Assembly: GCF_027942865.1 (NCBI RefSeq) | Contig: NC_134516.1 | Span: 17,287,822 to 17,351,821, forward strand | DNA length: 64,000 nt | Reading direction: 5' to 3' | From: Odontesthes bonariensis | Taxonomy: Eukaryota > Chordata > Actinopteri > Atheriniformes > Atherinopsidae | Part shown: positions 1 through 10,404 of the stretch, in pieces | Layout: the number at the start of each line of letters is the position of its first letter | Position numbering within the stretch: the first letter of the stretch is position 1 | The notes under the pieces: generated by a model | The model's input: the letters and a program-made list of their open reading frames with translations, nothing else | Databases searched by the model: none | What the model was told of the DNA's origin: nothing | Translations under genes and position numbers: made by a program

Positions 1-183
1 CCTACTCTCTTAAGTTCATGTTCCTGACTTACATCCTTGCTCTGGCCTTCCTCGCCATCTTCTGCTTCACGGCGATCCCAGTTTTCCTCTTTTTTAACAT
101 GTGGAATACCTGTGCTGCCATGAGGTCTCCAGACGCCAACATTACATCTCCCAACTCCATCTGTGTGGATGTCAGGCAGTATG
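1..183 (+). CDS. gpm6b: gpm6b exon: transmembrane segment 3 and start of second extracellular loop (left edge open)
   Basis: The reading frame starts at position 3 and ends in ...CVDVRQY plus one base before the donor gtcagt at 184. The CT-rich stretch at 1-14 ends in AG, so the true exon could begin at 15. However, the encoded Leu-Lys-Phe fits the family, so the exon probably extends left of the window. Confidence 0.88.
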
Positions 184-2287
184 GTCAGTAGTTCTTCCTT
201 CATTCATGTTGTTTGAGTTGCAGGTTTGCAGTCAATGTCTGGCTGTTTGGTAAAGTTGGGTAATATTCATCACCATCCAGAAACAGCTGGTCTCGTCTGT
301 TTTGTCAAGACTTGTTGAATGAATTTACAGCCCAAATTCCCGTGTTTTTTTCTCTAAAGGATTGTAGTGAAAAAGAGATTGAGGAGCAAACATGAACAAG
401 CTGGTAGTTATCAAAAACCCTACAGAGAACTGCAACCTCTTTCACTAAATCAGTACAAGAACGATATGTCTTGTTAAGAAATACGAGGAATCAGGAGCTG
501 CTTTTAAGTAACGACGCATTGTAACAAGGTGGATTGATCTCCTCAAATCAGTTATAGATTAAAAGCATGTTTTCATTCTTGGAAACCACAGCCTCATAAC
601 TTTTTCCTCATATCAAGGCAAGCCTGTCCTGTATGTTTTTGCTTCAGCTCTGGTTCTGCAGGCCTGATCTAATTAAAGATGACACATTTTCATTACAGTA
701 ATATTGGATCAAATTACATTCAGTCTTTTTTTTTCCCACAAAAACTGAGCCAAAGTGCAAAGTGTGTGAAAATCTGAGTCCACCCTTACTGCTTCCAAAG
801 GGATACGTAGCAAACTGGTGCATTTGCATCTTTACAAAATACGAAAAACATCATACCAACTGTCAAGCACGGTGGTGGAAGGGTGATGATTTGGGCTTGT
901 ATTACAACCACATGACATGGGCATATTGAAGTAATTGAAATACAGAGGAATAAATGGCTGATTCAAAGTATTCACAAGTCAAATGTTAAGCCATCTGTCC
1001 GACAGTTAAAACCCACATGCAACGCAGCAATGGTCCCAAGCACATCAAACTTTCATCACTCAAAATGTTAAATTAAACTCCCTCCCAGCACATCTTCAGA
1101 GTTCACGAGATATTCTCAAGACATGCAGGAAAGCCTCAGCAATGAAAGCTTTTAACTACAAATGACAGAATTCCCCCACTCCCACATCGTAGACCAGGCT
1201 GTACCAGAAGGATGTCAAAATATCTAACATTTCTCATAATTCAAAAGGCTTTACTCTCCGTATTATTATCATTTATTCATCTCGAGCTGCTTTAAATGTC
1301 ATTTTTTTTAAACATGAAGAGGTCAAACAAAGAAATACATTTAGATTATTGAGGATTGATTGGATCTCTGAAAATCCACATTCATGCAGAATTACAACAC
1401 AGTAACCCTCTCCTGTGATTGCATATCTGGTTATCTGTTTGATGGCCTAATGTACAGTATATGACTCCAATTCGGAAGACAGCTGGCCCGCTTACAAAGT
1501 AGGATGAAGATCCCTTTTGCTTCACTGGCTGTAGCGCTGCATGAAATTTTAACCTCAATTACTGGCAGTTGTCTCATTATTGTCAGCAGTTCAAAAGCTA
1601 CTATTGACGAGTGATCAAAGAAACGTTTTTTTTTTGTTCTGTGCAAAGCATGTCATCTTTTTTTCCTGGACGAGAATACTGATGAAATGTAGAGAGACCA
1701 AAAGAAGTCGAAATGCAGTTCAAATATATCTGAGCAAGTCAGGAAAAATCAGTAAAAATTATTCTAAAGCAAGAGAGGATTCAGAATAATGACCCATATT
1801 TTTTCAGCAGCTGTGGCAGCAGCCGCCCCGTTTCCTTTAATCTCTATGTGAGCCTGATTCATAATGCCTTCAATCATACAGTCTCTGGGGTGGGAAAAGC
1901 TTCTTGTTTCAGTTCTGTGACGTTTCATCTCTCTGATCCTGCAGGTATTATTCCCTTGAACGCCACACCAGGAATAGCTTGTGGAGCCACACTGGGAGAT
2001 ATTTGTACCACCAGCGAGGTGAGGGGATAACCTTAAGCTTGATCCTTCCTTTCTTTCTTTCCTTCCCTTATCATCTTTCTTTTCATTCACAGTTCTACCT
2101 GTCCTACCACCTCTACATCGTGGCATTAGCCGGCGCTGGAGCCACCGTCATCGCATTGGTAAGCTCCTCATGATCACTGATAATGTGCTGCTCAAAATAT
2201 GCACGTTGCCATGGCGTGCTTATCTGTTGCCATAGCAACCCCGCCTCTCACATATGTCATTCTATCGGTTGAAATACTGCCCTGCAG

Positions 2288-2341
<54 letters not shown>

Positions 2342-5300
2342 GGGGTCAGTGTTTTCCTCTGCTGTGGAGGCGGACTCTTTGTTTTGCGTCCAGGGAAATT
2401 GTGATGCTAAAAAAAACATCAAGCACCTCTCCAGATGTTACCCTGGGTCACTTGGAGGCTCTATGTACTTTGATATTTTTACATTCTCCTATTTAAGAGG
2501 TAGAGAGAGATGCCTCAGTGTCATTAAACACAACACATTTTTTTTTTGGTCAAAACGAATTAAGTAACCTTTAAGTAGTGCTGAACTAAATCCAGGGTTT
2601 GATCCTGACCACCATGTGATTTTACTGACAATGAGAATACTAGAATCCTCTCTGGTCATTAACTCTGAGGATCCAGTCCCATTCTGTATCAAAGTTATTC
2701 TCAGCATTGCTCGTGTTTAAGCTGAAAATGTGACAGCCCGAAGAAACGACACGGGTCCCCCTTCCTACGGGCTCACCACCCGTGGGAGGGGCCATGGGGG
2801 TCGGGTGCAATGTGAGCTGGGCGGCAGCCGAAGGCGGGGACCTTGGCGGTCTGATCCTCGGCTACTGAAGCTGGCTCTTGGGACGTGGAACGTCACCTCT
2901 CTGCTGGGGAAGGAGCCTGAGCTGGTGCGCGAGGCTGAGCGGTTCCGGCTAGATATAGTCGGACTCACCTCGACGCATGGCTTGGGCTCCGGAACCAGCC
3001 TCCTCGAGAGGGGTTGGACTCTCTTCCACTCTGGAGTTGCCCGCGGTGAGAGGCGTAAAGCAGGTGTGGGCATACTTATCGCCCCCCAGCTGTGCGCCTG
3101 TACATTGGGGTTTACCCCGGTAGACGAGAGGGTAGCCTCCCTCCGCCTTAGGGTGGGGGGACGGGTCCTGACTGTTGTTTGTGCTTATGCACCGAACGGC
3201 AGTTCAGAGTACCCACCCTTTTTGGAGTCCCTGGAGGAGGCACTAGAGAGTGCTCCTCCGGGAGACTCCCTCGTCCTGCTGGGGGACTTCAATGCTCACG
3301 TGGGCAATGACAGTGAGACCTGGAGGGGCGTGATTGGGAGGAACGGCCCCCCCGATCTGAATCAGAGTGGTGTTTTGTTGTTGGACTTCTGTGCTCGTCA
3401 CGGATTGTCCATAACGAACACCATGTTCAGGCATAAGGGTGTCCATATGTGCACTTGGCACCAGGACACCCTAGGCCGCAGCTCGATGATCGACTTTGTG
3501 GTCGTATCGTCGGACTTGCGGCCGTATGTCCTGGACACTCGGGTGAAGAGAGGGGCGGAGCTGTCAACTGATCACCACCTGGTGGTGAGTTGGCTCCGCT
3601 GGTGGGGGAGGAAGCCGGTCAGACCTGGCAGGCCCAAACGTATTGTGAGGGTCTGCTGGGAACGGCTGGCGGAATCCCCTGTAAGGAGGAGTTTCAACTC
3701 CCACCTCCGGCAGAGCTTCAACCATGTCCCGGGGGAGGTGGGGGACATTGAGCCCGAATGGGCCATGTTCCGTGCCTCCATTGTTGAGGCGGCCGACCGG
3801 AGCTGTGGCCACAAGGTGGTCGGTGCCTGTCGTGGCGGCAATCCCCGAACCCGCTGGTGGACCCCAGTGGTGAGGGAGGCCGTCAAGCTGAAGAAGGAGT
3901 CCTATCGGGCCTTTTTGGCCAGTGGGACTCTGGAAGCAGCTGATGGGTACCGACAGGCCAAGCGGAACGCAGCCTCGGCGGTTGCTGAGGCAAAAACTCG
4001 GGCTTGGGAGGAGTTCGGGGAGGCCATTGAGAACGATTTCCGGACGGCCTCGAGGAGATTCTGGTCCACCATCCGGCGGCTCAGGGGGGGGAAGCGGTGC
4101 ATCGTCAACACCGTGTATGGTGAGGGCGGGGCTCTGCTGACTTCAACTAGGGACGTCGTGAGTCGGTGGGGGGAGTACTTCGAGGGCCTCCTCAATCCTA
4201 CCGACACGCCTTCCGATGAGGAAGCAGAGTTGGGGAGCTCGGACGTGGGACCTCCCATTTCTGGGGCTGAGGTTGCCGAGGTGGTCAAAAAACTCCTCGG
4301 TGGCAAGGCCCCGGGGGTGGATGAGGTCCCTCCTGAGTTCCTCAAGGCTCTGGATGTTGTGGGGCTGTCTTGGTTGACACGCCTCTGCAGCATCGCGTGG
4401 ACATCGGGGGCAGTGCCTCTGGACTGGCAGATCGGGGTGGTGGTCCCCCTCTTTAAAAAGGGGGACCGGAGGGTGTGTTCCAACTATAGGGGGATCACAC
4501 TCCTCAGCCTCCCTGGTAAGGTCTTTTCGGGGGTACTGGAGAGGAGGATCCGCCGGATAGTCGAATCTCGGATTCAGGAGGTGCAGTGTGGTTTTCGTCC
4601 TGGCCGTGGAACAGTGGACCAGCTCTATACCCTCCGCAGGATCCTGGAGGGTGCATGGGAGTTCGCCCAACCGGTCTACATGTGTTTTGTGGACTTGGAG
4701 AAGGCGTTCGACCGTGTCCCTCGGGGACTCTTGTGGGGGGTGCTCCGGGAGTATGGAGTGCCGGACTCCTTGATATGGGCTGTTCGGTCTCTGTATGACC
4801 GGTGTCAGAGTTTGGTCCGCATTGCCGGCAGTAAGTCGGACATGTTTCCTGTGAGGGTTGGACTCCGTCAGGGCTGCCCTTTGTCACCGATTCTGTTCAT
4901 AATTTTTATGGACAGAATTTCTAGGCGCAGCCAGGGCGTTGAGGGGGTCCGGTTTGGCGACCTCAGAATCGGGTCTCTGCTTTTTGCGGACGATTTGGTT
5001 CTGTTGGCGTCGTCAGGCCGTGACCTTCAGCTCTCACTGGAGCGGTTCGCAGCCGAGTGTGAAGCGGCTGGGATGACCATCAGCACCTCCAAATCTGAGA
5101 CCATGGTCTTCAGCCGGAAAAGGGTGGAATGCTCTCTTCGGGTCGGGAATGAGATCCTTCCCCAAGTGGAGGAGTTCAAGTATCTCGGGGTCTTGTTCAC
5201 GAGTGAGGGACGAATGGAACAGGAGATTGACAGACGGATTGGTGCGGCGTCTGCAGTGATGCGGGCTCTGCACCGGCCCGTCGTGGTGAAGAAGGAGCTG

Positions 5301-7114
5301 AGCCAGAAGGCGAAGCTCTCGATTTACCGGTCAATCTATGTTCCTACCCTCACCTATGGTCACGAGCTGTGGGTAGTGACCGAAAGAACGAGATCGCGAA
5401 TACAAGCGGCCGAAATGAGTTTCCTCCGCAGGGTGTCTGGGCTCTCCCTTAGAGATAGGGTGAGAAGCTCGGTCATCCGGGAGGGGCTCGGAGTAGAACC
5501 GCTGCTCCTCCGCATCGAGAGGAGTCAGATGAGGTGGCTCGGGCATCTGGTGAGAATGCCTCCTGGACGCCTCCCCGGTGAGGTGTTCCGGGCCCGTCCC
5601 ACTGGGAGGAGGCCCCGGGGAAGACCCAGGACACGTTGGAGAGACTATGTCTCTCGGCTGGCCTGGGAACGCCTCGGGGTCCCCCCAGAAGAGCTGGAGG
5701 AAGTGGCCGGGGACAGGGACGTCTGGGTCTCTTTGCTCAAGCTGCTGCCCCCGCGACCCGATCCCCGGACCAGCGGAAGATAATGGATGGATGGATGGAT
5801 GTGACAGCATTTAGTATCTGAAATATAAAGATGTGCACAAAGAAAATAGAGAATTTGGACCAGTCATTTGTTTTCTGAATGGAAAAACATTGGGTTTCTA
5901 CATCATCTTCCTTAATTTGCTTTCTTAAATATACAAATCAGAATTTTTTCTGAAAGTAAATTGATGGGGAAAAAAAGCAGACTTTTGGGCTTTAACAATT
6001 AGCATTCTGGGTTTTTTTTGTTGGTTTTTTTAGCTTCTATGTCTTGTATTACCAAGAAACCGCAGACCTACAAAGGTGTTGTACCTTGATACAAGGTTTG
6101 CAGTTTGGCCCATTCTTATTTCATTCAAGTGTCTCCTAATGGCAGCTATGTGTTAATGGGTGAATGAGAAACATGTTGTACAAGGGCTTTTTGAGCCTTT
6201 TTGAGTTGCTCAAAAAGTAACCCAGCCTTTTAGCATGCCCTGCTTTATGGTTTCATTTTATGGTCTGTCAGATGAACATTCATGACAGCTAACATATGTA
6301 TTCTTAATTCAGTTGACGGTGTGGTGTAATAAACTGCACCAATTTTTATAGTTCACATTTACTGGAAAATATTCTGCAAAGTAAACAGCTTTGCATCTGT
6401 AGTTCTCACTCATCTATTCTCCATACGGAGTTAGTTTTTGTTTTTTTTAGTTTGTATAGCCTTTTGTGCATGTAGCAGGTCCGCAAAGTTACAAAGTCGA
6501 CACAAAATCGAATTATTCTCCTCGAGGGAAGATACTGGAATACCAGAAATACCTTGATTGTGGTTCCTCAGTTGCTTATCGACATCACCATGGAAAACAC
6601 ATTTGTGTGACGCCTGCTGGGTGTTTGGCACAATTCGAAGAATGACCAGATTTTGACCAGCGGCTTGGTATTTCAGGGAGGTACTACATCAGCGTAAAAC
6701 AGAAGATAGCAAAACTTGCAAGCCTATTATATTTGACCCCCAAAATGAAATTATGAACCTCTAAATAATGGTTCTTTAAAATTAGTACAAGTAAGTATGG
6801 AACTTAGGCATTGCTTTAGATTAGTTGGGATTCATTGTGCTTACTTTATACCATCTGCAACACAATAGTAGTGGTAATTGTGTGGTGGTTTGGCTTAAGT
6901 CTCCCGGCATGTTATGTCCTGGTCTTGAATATGAAAAAGACTGTTTCTTTTTCCTCCTCAGATCCACTATCTGATGATTTTGGCTGCCAACTGGGCTTAT
7001 CTGAAGAATGCCGCCTACACGCACGACTACCAAGACATCAAGACCAAGGATGACCAGGACCTGGAGGCCGAGGCGCGCTCAAAGGAGGGCCAGAACTCCT
7101 CCTCCTACTCATAA
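1..7114 (+). CDS. gpm6b: Neuronal membrane glycoprotein M6-b (3' part of gene, four exons)
   Basis: This is the C-terminal half of a four-pass proteolipid of the PLP/DM20/M6 family, which sits in neuronal and glial plasma membranes. Coding exons lie at 3-183 (left edge uncertain), 1945-2018, 2093-2158 and 6962-7114. The joined length, 474 nt with the stop, stays in frame and gives 157 residues. Visible parts are transmembrane segment 3 (from [10 protein letters not shown]), the second extracellular loop with its cysteines and N-glycosylation sites NIT and NAT, segment 4 ([20 protein letters not shown]) and a charged cytoplasmic tail. The [12 protein letters not shown] loop and the [10 protein letters not shown] tail resemble M6B more than M6A or PLP1. 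The 66-nt third exon matches the usual family exon size. Upstream exons are outside the window. Teleosts have two M6B copies and I cannot tell which this is. Confidence 0.93.
640..1110 (+). pseudogene. Tc1-like transposon relic in gpm6b intron
   Basis: At 859-903 the + strand still reads [14 protein letters not shown], the conserved KHGGG/VMIW block of Tc1-family transposases. At 1021-1050 the decayed QQ-NDPKH block follows. The part at 640-830, including the acccttactgcttcc stretch, resembles the terminal region of the same element, so the middle of the transposase is deleted. Frameshifts and stops mean it is inactive. It lies in the intron between exons 1-183 and 1945-2018; the rest of that intron shows nothing I recognise. 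Confidence 0.75.
1945..2018 (+). CDS. gpm6b: gpm6b exon: second extracellular loop
   Basis: This 74-nt exon lies between acceptor cctgcag and donor gtgagg. It completes the split Gly codon and encodes [19 protein letters not shown] and on to TSE, with the loop cysteines and one N-glycosylation sequon (NAT). Confidence 0.95.
2093..2158 (+). CDS. gpm6b: gpm6b exon: transmembrane segment 4
   Basis: This 66-nt exon lies between acceptor cattcacag and donor gtaagc. It encodes [19 protein letters not shown] and on to IAL, the start of the last membrane span. It is the same size as the corresponding PLP-family exon. Confidence 0.96.
2291..2339 (+). repeat. (GT)n microsatellite, about 24 units
   Basis: An uninterrupted GT dinucleotide run in the last gpm6b intron, about 130 bp after the 2158 donor and 400 bp before the LINE insertion. 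Confidence 0.98.
2738..5783 (+). CDS. LINE endonuclease-reverse transcriptase polyprotein (no ATG start)
   Basis: About 1015 codons are open. If counted from the GTG at 2730 (itself in the flanking duplication), the APE-type endonuclease covers about residues 48-290: TWN at 52-54, GDFN at 185-188, MID at 253-255 and the catalytic STDHH at 279-283. The reverse transcriptase covers about residues 510-850, with [11 protein letters not shown], the catalytic-loop FADD at 752-755, and RQGCPLSP upstream of it. A C-terminal region with LRWLGHL-like and GRPRTRW motifs follows. There is no in-frame ATG before residue ~240, so either the 5' end is slightly truncated or translation begins upstream or at a non-ATG codon. 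The endonuclease position that usually carries the metal-binding Glu (GLQE-type motif) reads GLTSTHG. The reverse transcriptase motifs are complete. Confidence 0.9.
2738..5798 (+). mobile_element. RTE/Rex3-like non-LTR retrotransposon, intact ORF, flanked by target-site duplication
   Basis: A LINE of about 3.06 kb is inserted in the sense direction in the last gpm6b intron. A 10-bp direct repeat, atgtgacagc, occurs at 2728-2737 and again at 5799-5808 and forms a clean target-site duplication. The 3' end is a short (GATG)n tail directly after the ORF stop at 5781-5783, so there is almost no 3' UTR. One reading frame runs without a stop from the left duplication to the tail and encodes an APE-like endonuclease followed by a reverse transcriptase. 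The sequence is far richer in GC than the surrounding intron, consistent with a young insertion. The family name is from recognition of the protein and the tail; RTE clade is the safer statement. Confidence 0.93.
5809..6961 (+). other. Remainder of last gpm6b intron
   Basis: AT-rich intronic DNA between the LINE's right duplication and the last coding exon. I see no repeat or open frame worth calling, only short T-runs around 6010-6030 and the pyrimidine tract before the 6962 acceptor. Confidence 0.7.
6962..7114 (+). CDS. gpm6b: gpm6b last coding exon: end of TM4 and cytoplasmic tail
   Basis: The acceptor is ttcctcctcag. The exon encodes [17 protein letters not shown] followed by the charged tail [20 protein letters not shown] and ends in SSSYS and TAA at 7112-7114. 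The tail is typical of M6 proteins and ends in Ser-Tyr-Ser where mammals have Ser-Tyr-Thr. Confidence 0.96.
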   Translation: MHYLMILAANWAYLKNAAYTHDYQDIKTKDDQDLEAEARSKEGQNSSSYS

Positions 7115-8980
7115 GGACAAGAGATCCTCTCCCAGCACCGCCCATCTCCTCTTCACACCTCAACCCTCATCCCGCCACACCCAGCCCCCACCCCTCACCC
7201 CTCTCTCTGATTAAACAAACCACCTCGGTCATGTTTGATCGTCCCCCAACCTCCTGATTCTCCATCCTCTTTCCCCTCTGCATTGCTTCTTATGCTGAGA
7301 GTTGTGGGTGTGGATGCTCACACCAGAGGGCAGGAAGGGCATAGAGGCTCAGGAGAAGCGGCAGGGCCGGACGGAGGCAGATGCTTCAGAATGGGAGAGC
7401 TCGCCCGTCGGGGGTCGAGCTCAGGTACAGTACAACGGTTCAGCGTGTCACACCCCCACCTCCCCCAAATCCACCCTGTGCTTTCGGGCGGCGGCTCGTG
7501 AACGTGGCCCGGCTGCGATGGCCTAGCGCCATGAGTCAGCACAGTGTCTCGACACACAGTCTAAAAGAAAAAAAAAAACTAAAAAAAAAACCACATTGCT
7601 CATTTGTCTGCTTCAGTCACTGGGAAGCCACGCAGTGACCAACTTCCTTTGTTTTTTGGTGTTTTATATGCATATATATATATATGAATATGAATATATT
7701 GTGCGAATGTGTATGAATGTTGTTGGGTTTTTTTAATACTCTCTGAAAAGTATGCCAGGTATTATTATCTTTCTTCTTTATGTTTTGGGGCTCAGATGGT
7801 TTTTCTTCCTTTACTTTTCTCTCCATCTTGAACTTTTTATTGCTAACGCTCAGTACATTGTTGCACTATTCAATAAATAAAAAATGGGGGAGAATGAAAA
7901 ATCCCTTAAACCCCCCCCCCCAACCCTCTTTCTCTCTCAAAGAAATACCTAAAAGAATTTCAAATCATGTGGTATCTCAAGGATTTGTGTACATTTTACA
8001 TGATTAAAGTTTATTTAACTGCCAGTTTAATTAAGACCAGAAGGGTAGCAAAGTAATACTGAAGGACTAGTTTGATGGTTAACAGCTACAGCAGGAGCTC
8101 TTGATATTCAACGTACGCTCATGAGAGTTGCATCGACCTTCTCCTCGAGCCGTCTCCAAGGATGCAAATAACCACGGCAAACTATTCCTTTCCAAGATCT
8201 TTGTGGTTTTTGTTACACTCATCACCAGCGGCAGCAAAAATCAACAACATGTCCGGGTCTTAACAGAGACACACACACCTCAGGTATCTAGCCAAATCCG
8301 ATTTGTGTTCTTTTCCAAAGCCTCACCATTTAAAACTCTTACCCGACCTTAAAAACCTGCTTTATCGGCTCCTCCTTTTGAGAGTAAAATTCACCTGTAA
8401 ATAGCTGAAAGATCGACCCACACCCACTCTCCCCGAAACAGGGAGAACACAATCAGTGTTTCGCCACGCTCTTCTATTATCATTATTTTTCTTCCCACAA
8501 ATGTAAAGTAAATGTACCCTTTTGAGTTATGTGTTTAGCACTCAAATACTAGTTCTGCATTTGATATAATAATTGTAATGTTAACATCTTAAATGATGTG
8601 TCGTGAGAGGGATTCAGTGCAGTCATGACATGATATGATGGATTGAGGTGATCGTGACGTATACATTTTAAAATGTGAAAGAAAAAACAAACAAACAAAA
8701 AAAAAAAAAAAAAACTTTGGGAGTTGAATTTTAATGTTTAAATCCGTTTTAGGCAGCTGGGTTATTGTGATTTAGTAATTATTTTACGGAACATGTTCGT
8801 GCTCATTTTTTTTGACGGCCAGCCAAAAAGAGTGACTCGACAAAAAAAAAAGTCACTTTTCCTTCTTTTTTTTTTCTTTTTTTTTTTCTTGTATCTTTTC
8901 AAACGTCATGCCTCACATACAAGCCACAGAGACTGTTTTGGATGTTTACACTCTGAATAAAACAAGTCAGGAATTTTCAT
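7115..8980 (+). other. gpm6b: gpm6b 3' UTR (end approximate)
   Basis: Sequence downstream of the stop shows no open frame. It carries canonical AATAAA signals at 7872-7877 and 8956-8961, so at least two polyadenylation choices are possible. The stretch contains A- and T-homopolymers around 8697-8715 and 8865-8890. The end is inferred from the second signal and could lie elsewhere. Confidence 0.5.
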
Positions 8981-10361
8981 ACATTAATTTTATAACCAGA
9001 TATTGTTTCATAATCATGAACTAGATTCTATATTGAGCATCACTGGTTAGTTAACCCTCATAAAAACACTAAAGGAGACACATTTTTGAACTTTGATGAG
9101 ATGAAGCATGTCAGTATCGTCCATGTGTGCAGCTGTCTATTCTGTATAAAAAAGGACTATATTGCCATGTGTGTTATGTTTGATAAATGTACGTGCTTTG
9201 CCGCCAGGTTGATGTAAAGGCAAACTTCAATTTCCTATAAGACGACGATGCGTCAGGGTGTTGTTTCCTCGTAATTTGCATGAAGGAGACATGACTGTCT
9301 TTGCAGTTTTCCAGGTGATGTGTAGTCATTTGTACTGACAACTATGGTAGGCGGTGTTTTCCCCCCCCCAGCTCCACCCACTCTTTTCTAAAGAAAACTC
9401 CATTGTACTTTGATGGCATTGTAGTCCCTGTAGGTGTTTCATGATTGGTTTTATTTTTTAAGTTGGAAATAGTTCTACGACTCCTAGTGATGATTTTTGT
9501 AACCTTCTCTAGTAAAACCGATATTTTTTATTATCGTGACATGGTCTCCTGCCTCGTTTTTGTTTTTTTTTTGTGAGAAAAAAAATAAATAATCTTCCCC
9601 AAAAAATGAAAAGTTGGGACAAAGGCATCAAAGATGAGTGAGAAAAGCGGTGTAATGCTACGTGAAACCTAGCGTGGAACTTATCTGGCAACAGATAGGC
9701 AACATGACTGCATAAAAAGAACAATCCAGAGTTAGGAAGCGGGCTCACCACTCTGTCAAAGACTGGTTGGGTGAACAATTCAACAAATTGGTCAATTTTC
9801 ATGTAAATTGCACAGAATTAAGAGGATTTTATCATCCATGTTACATAATGTCGTTTAAAGACAGAATAAGGAGACATTTCTGCGCACAAGGCACAGAACT
9901 AGAAAACTATATTGATTGGCTTTTTGGAGCCCTCTGGCAGAACTGAAGGCACCAATAATACTGACCATATATACGCCTTGGAGTAAAATGCTGCCAGACA
10001 GAAGTCTTTTCGCATTCTACATGCATTGCAACAGCACAACTGTAGTAAAACAGTAAAACTGACCAGACTGCAGTCCAGACCCAAGTCAACCATTGAAAGA
10101 TTTAGGCATAAAAACAAATTTTAAAAAAAAGAAATACAGCAAAGCAGACCCTGAACTGATGAGCAGCTGAACCTATACCGAGCAATAATGGGAGTGTGTT
10201 TATTTTTAAGACCACAGCTGCTGGTGTCAGTTCTTAAACAACTGTCAAATGTTAGGTTTTTATAAAAATAAAAATTTTAAAAAGAGGCGACACAATTCTC
10301 ATTTTCAACATTTAGTATGTTGCCTTAGTATAATTTTCCATTTAATTAATTTACTATATGT

Positions 10362-10404
<43 letters not shown>

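Noticed and set aside
3902-4483. Minus-strand frames of up to 193 codons inside the LINE
   Set aside because: Antisense shadows within the GC-rich reverse transcriptase gene; no protein features.
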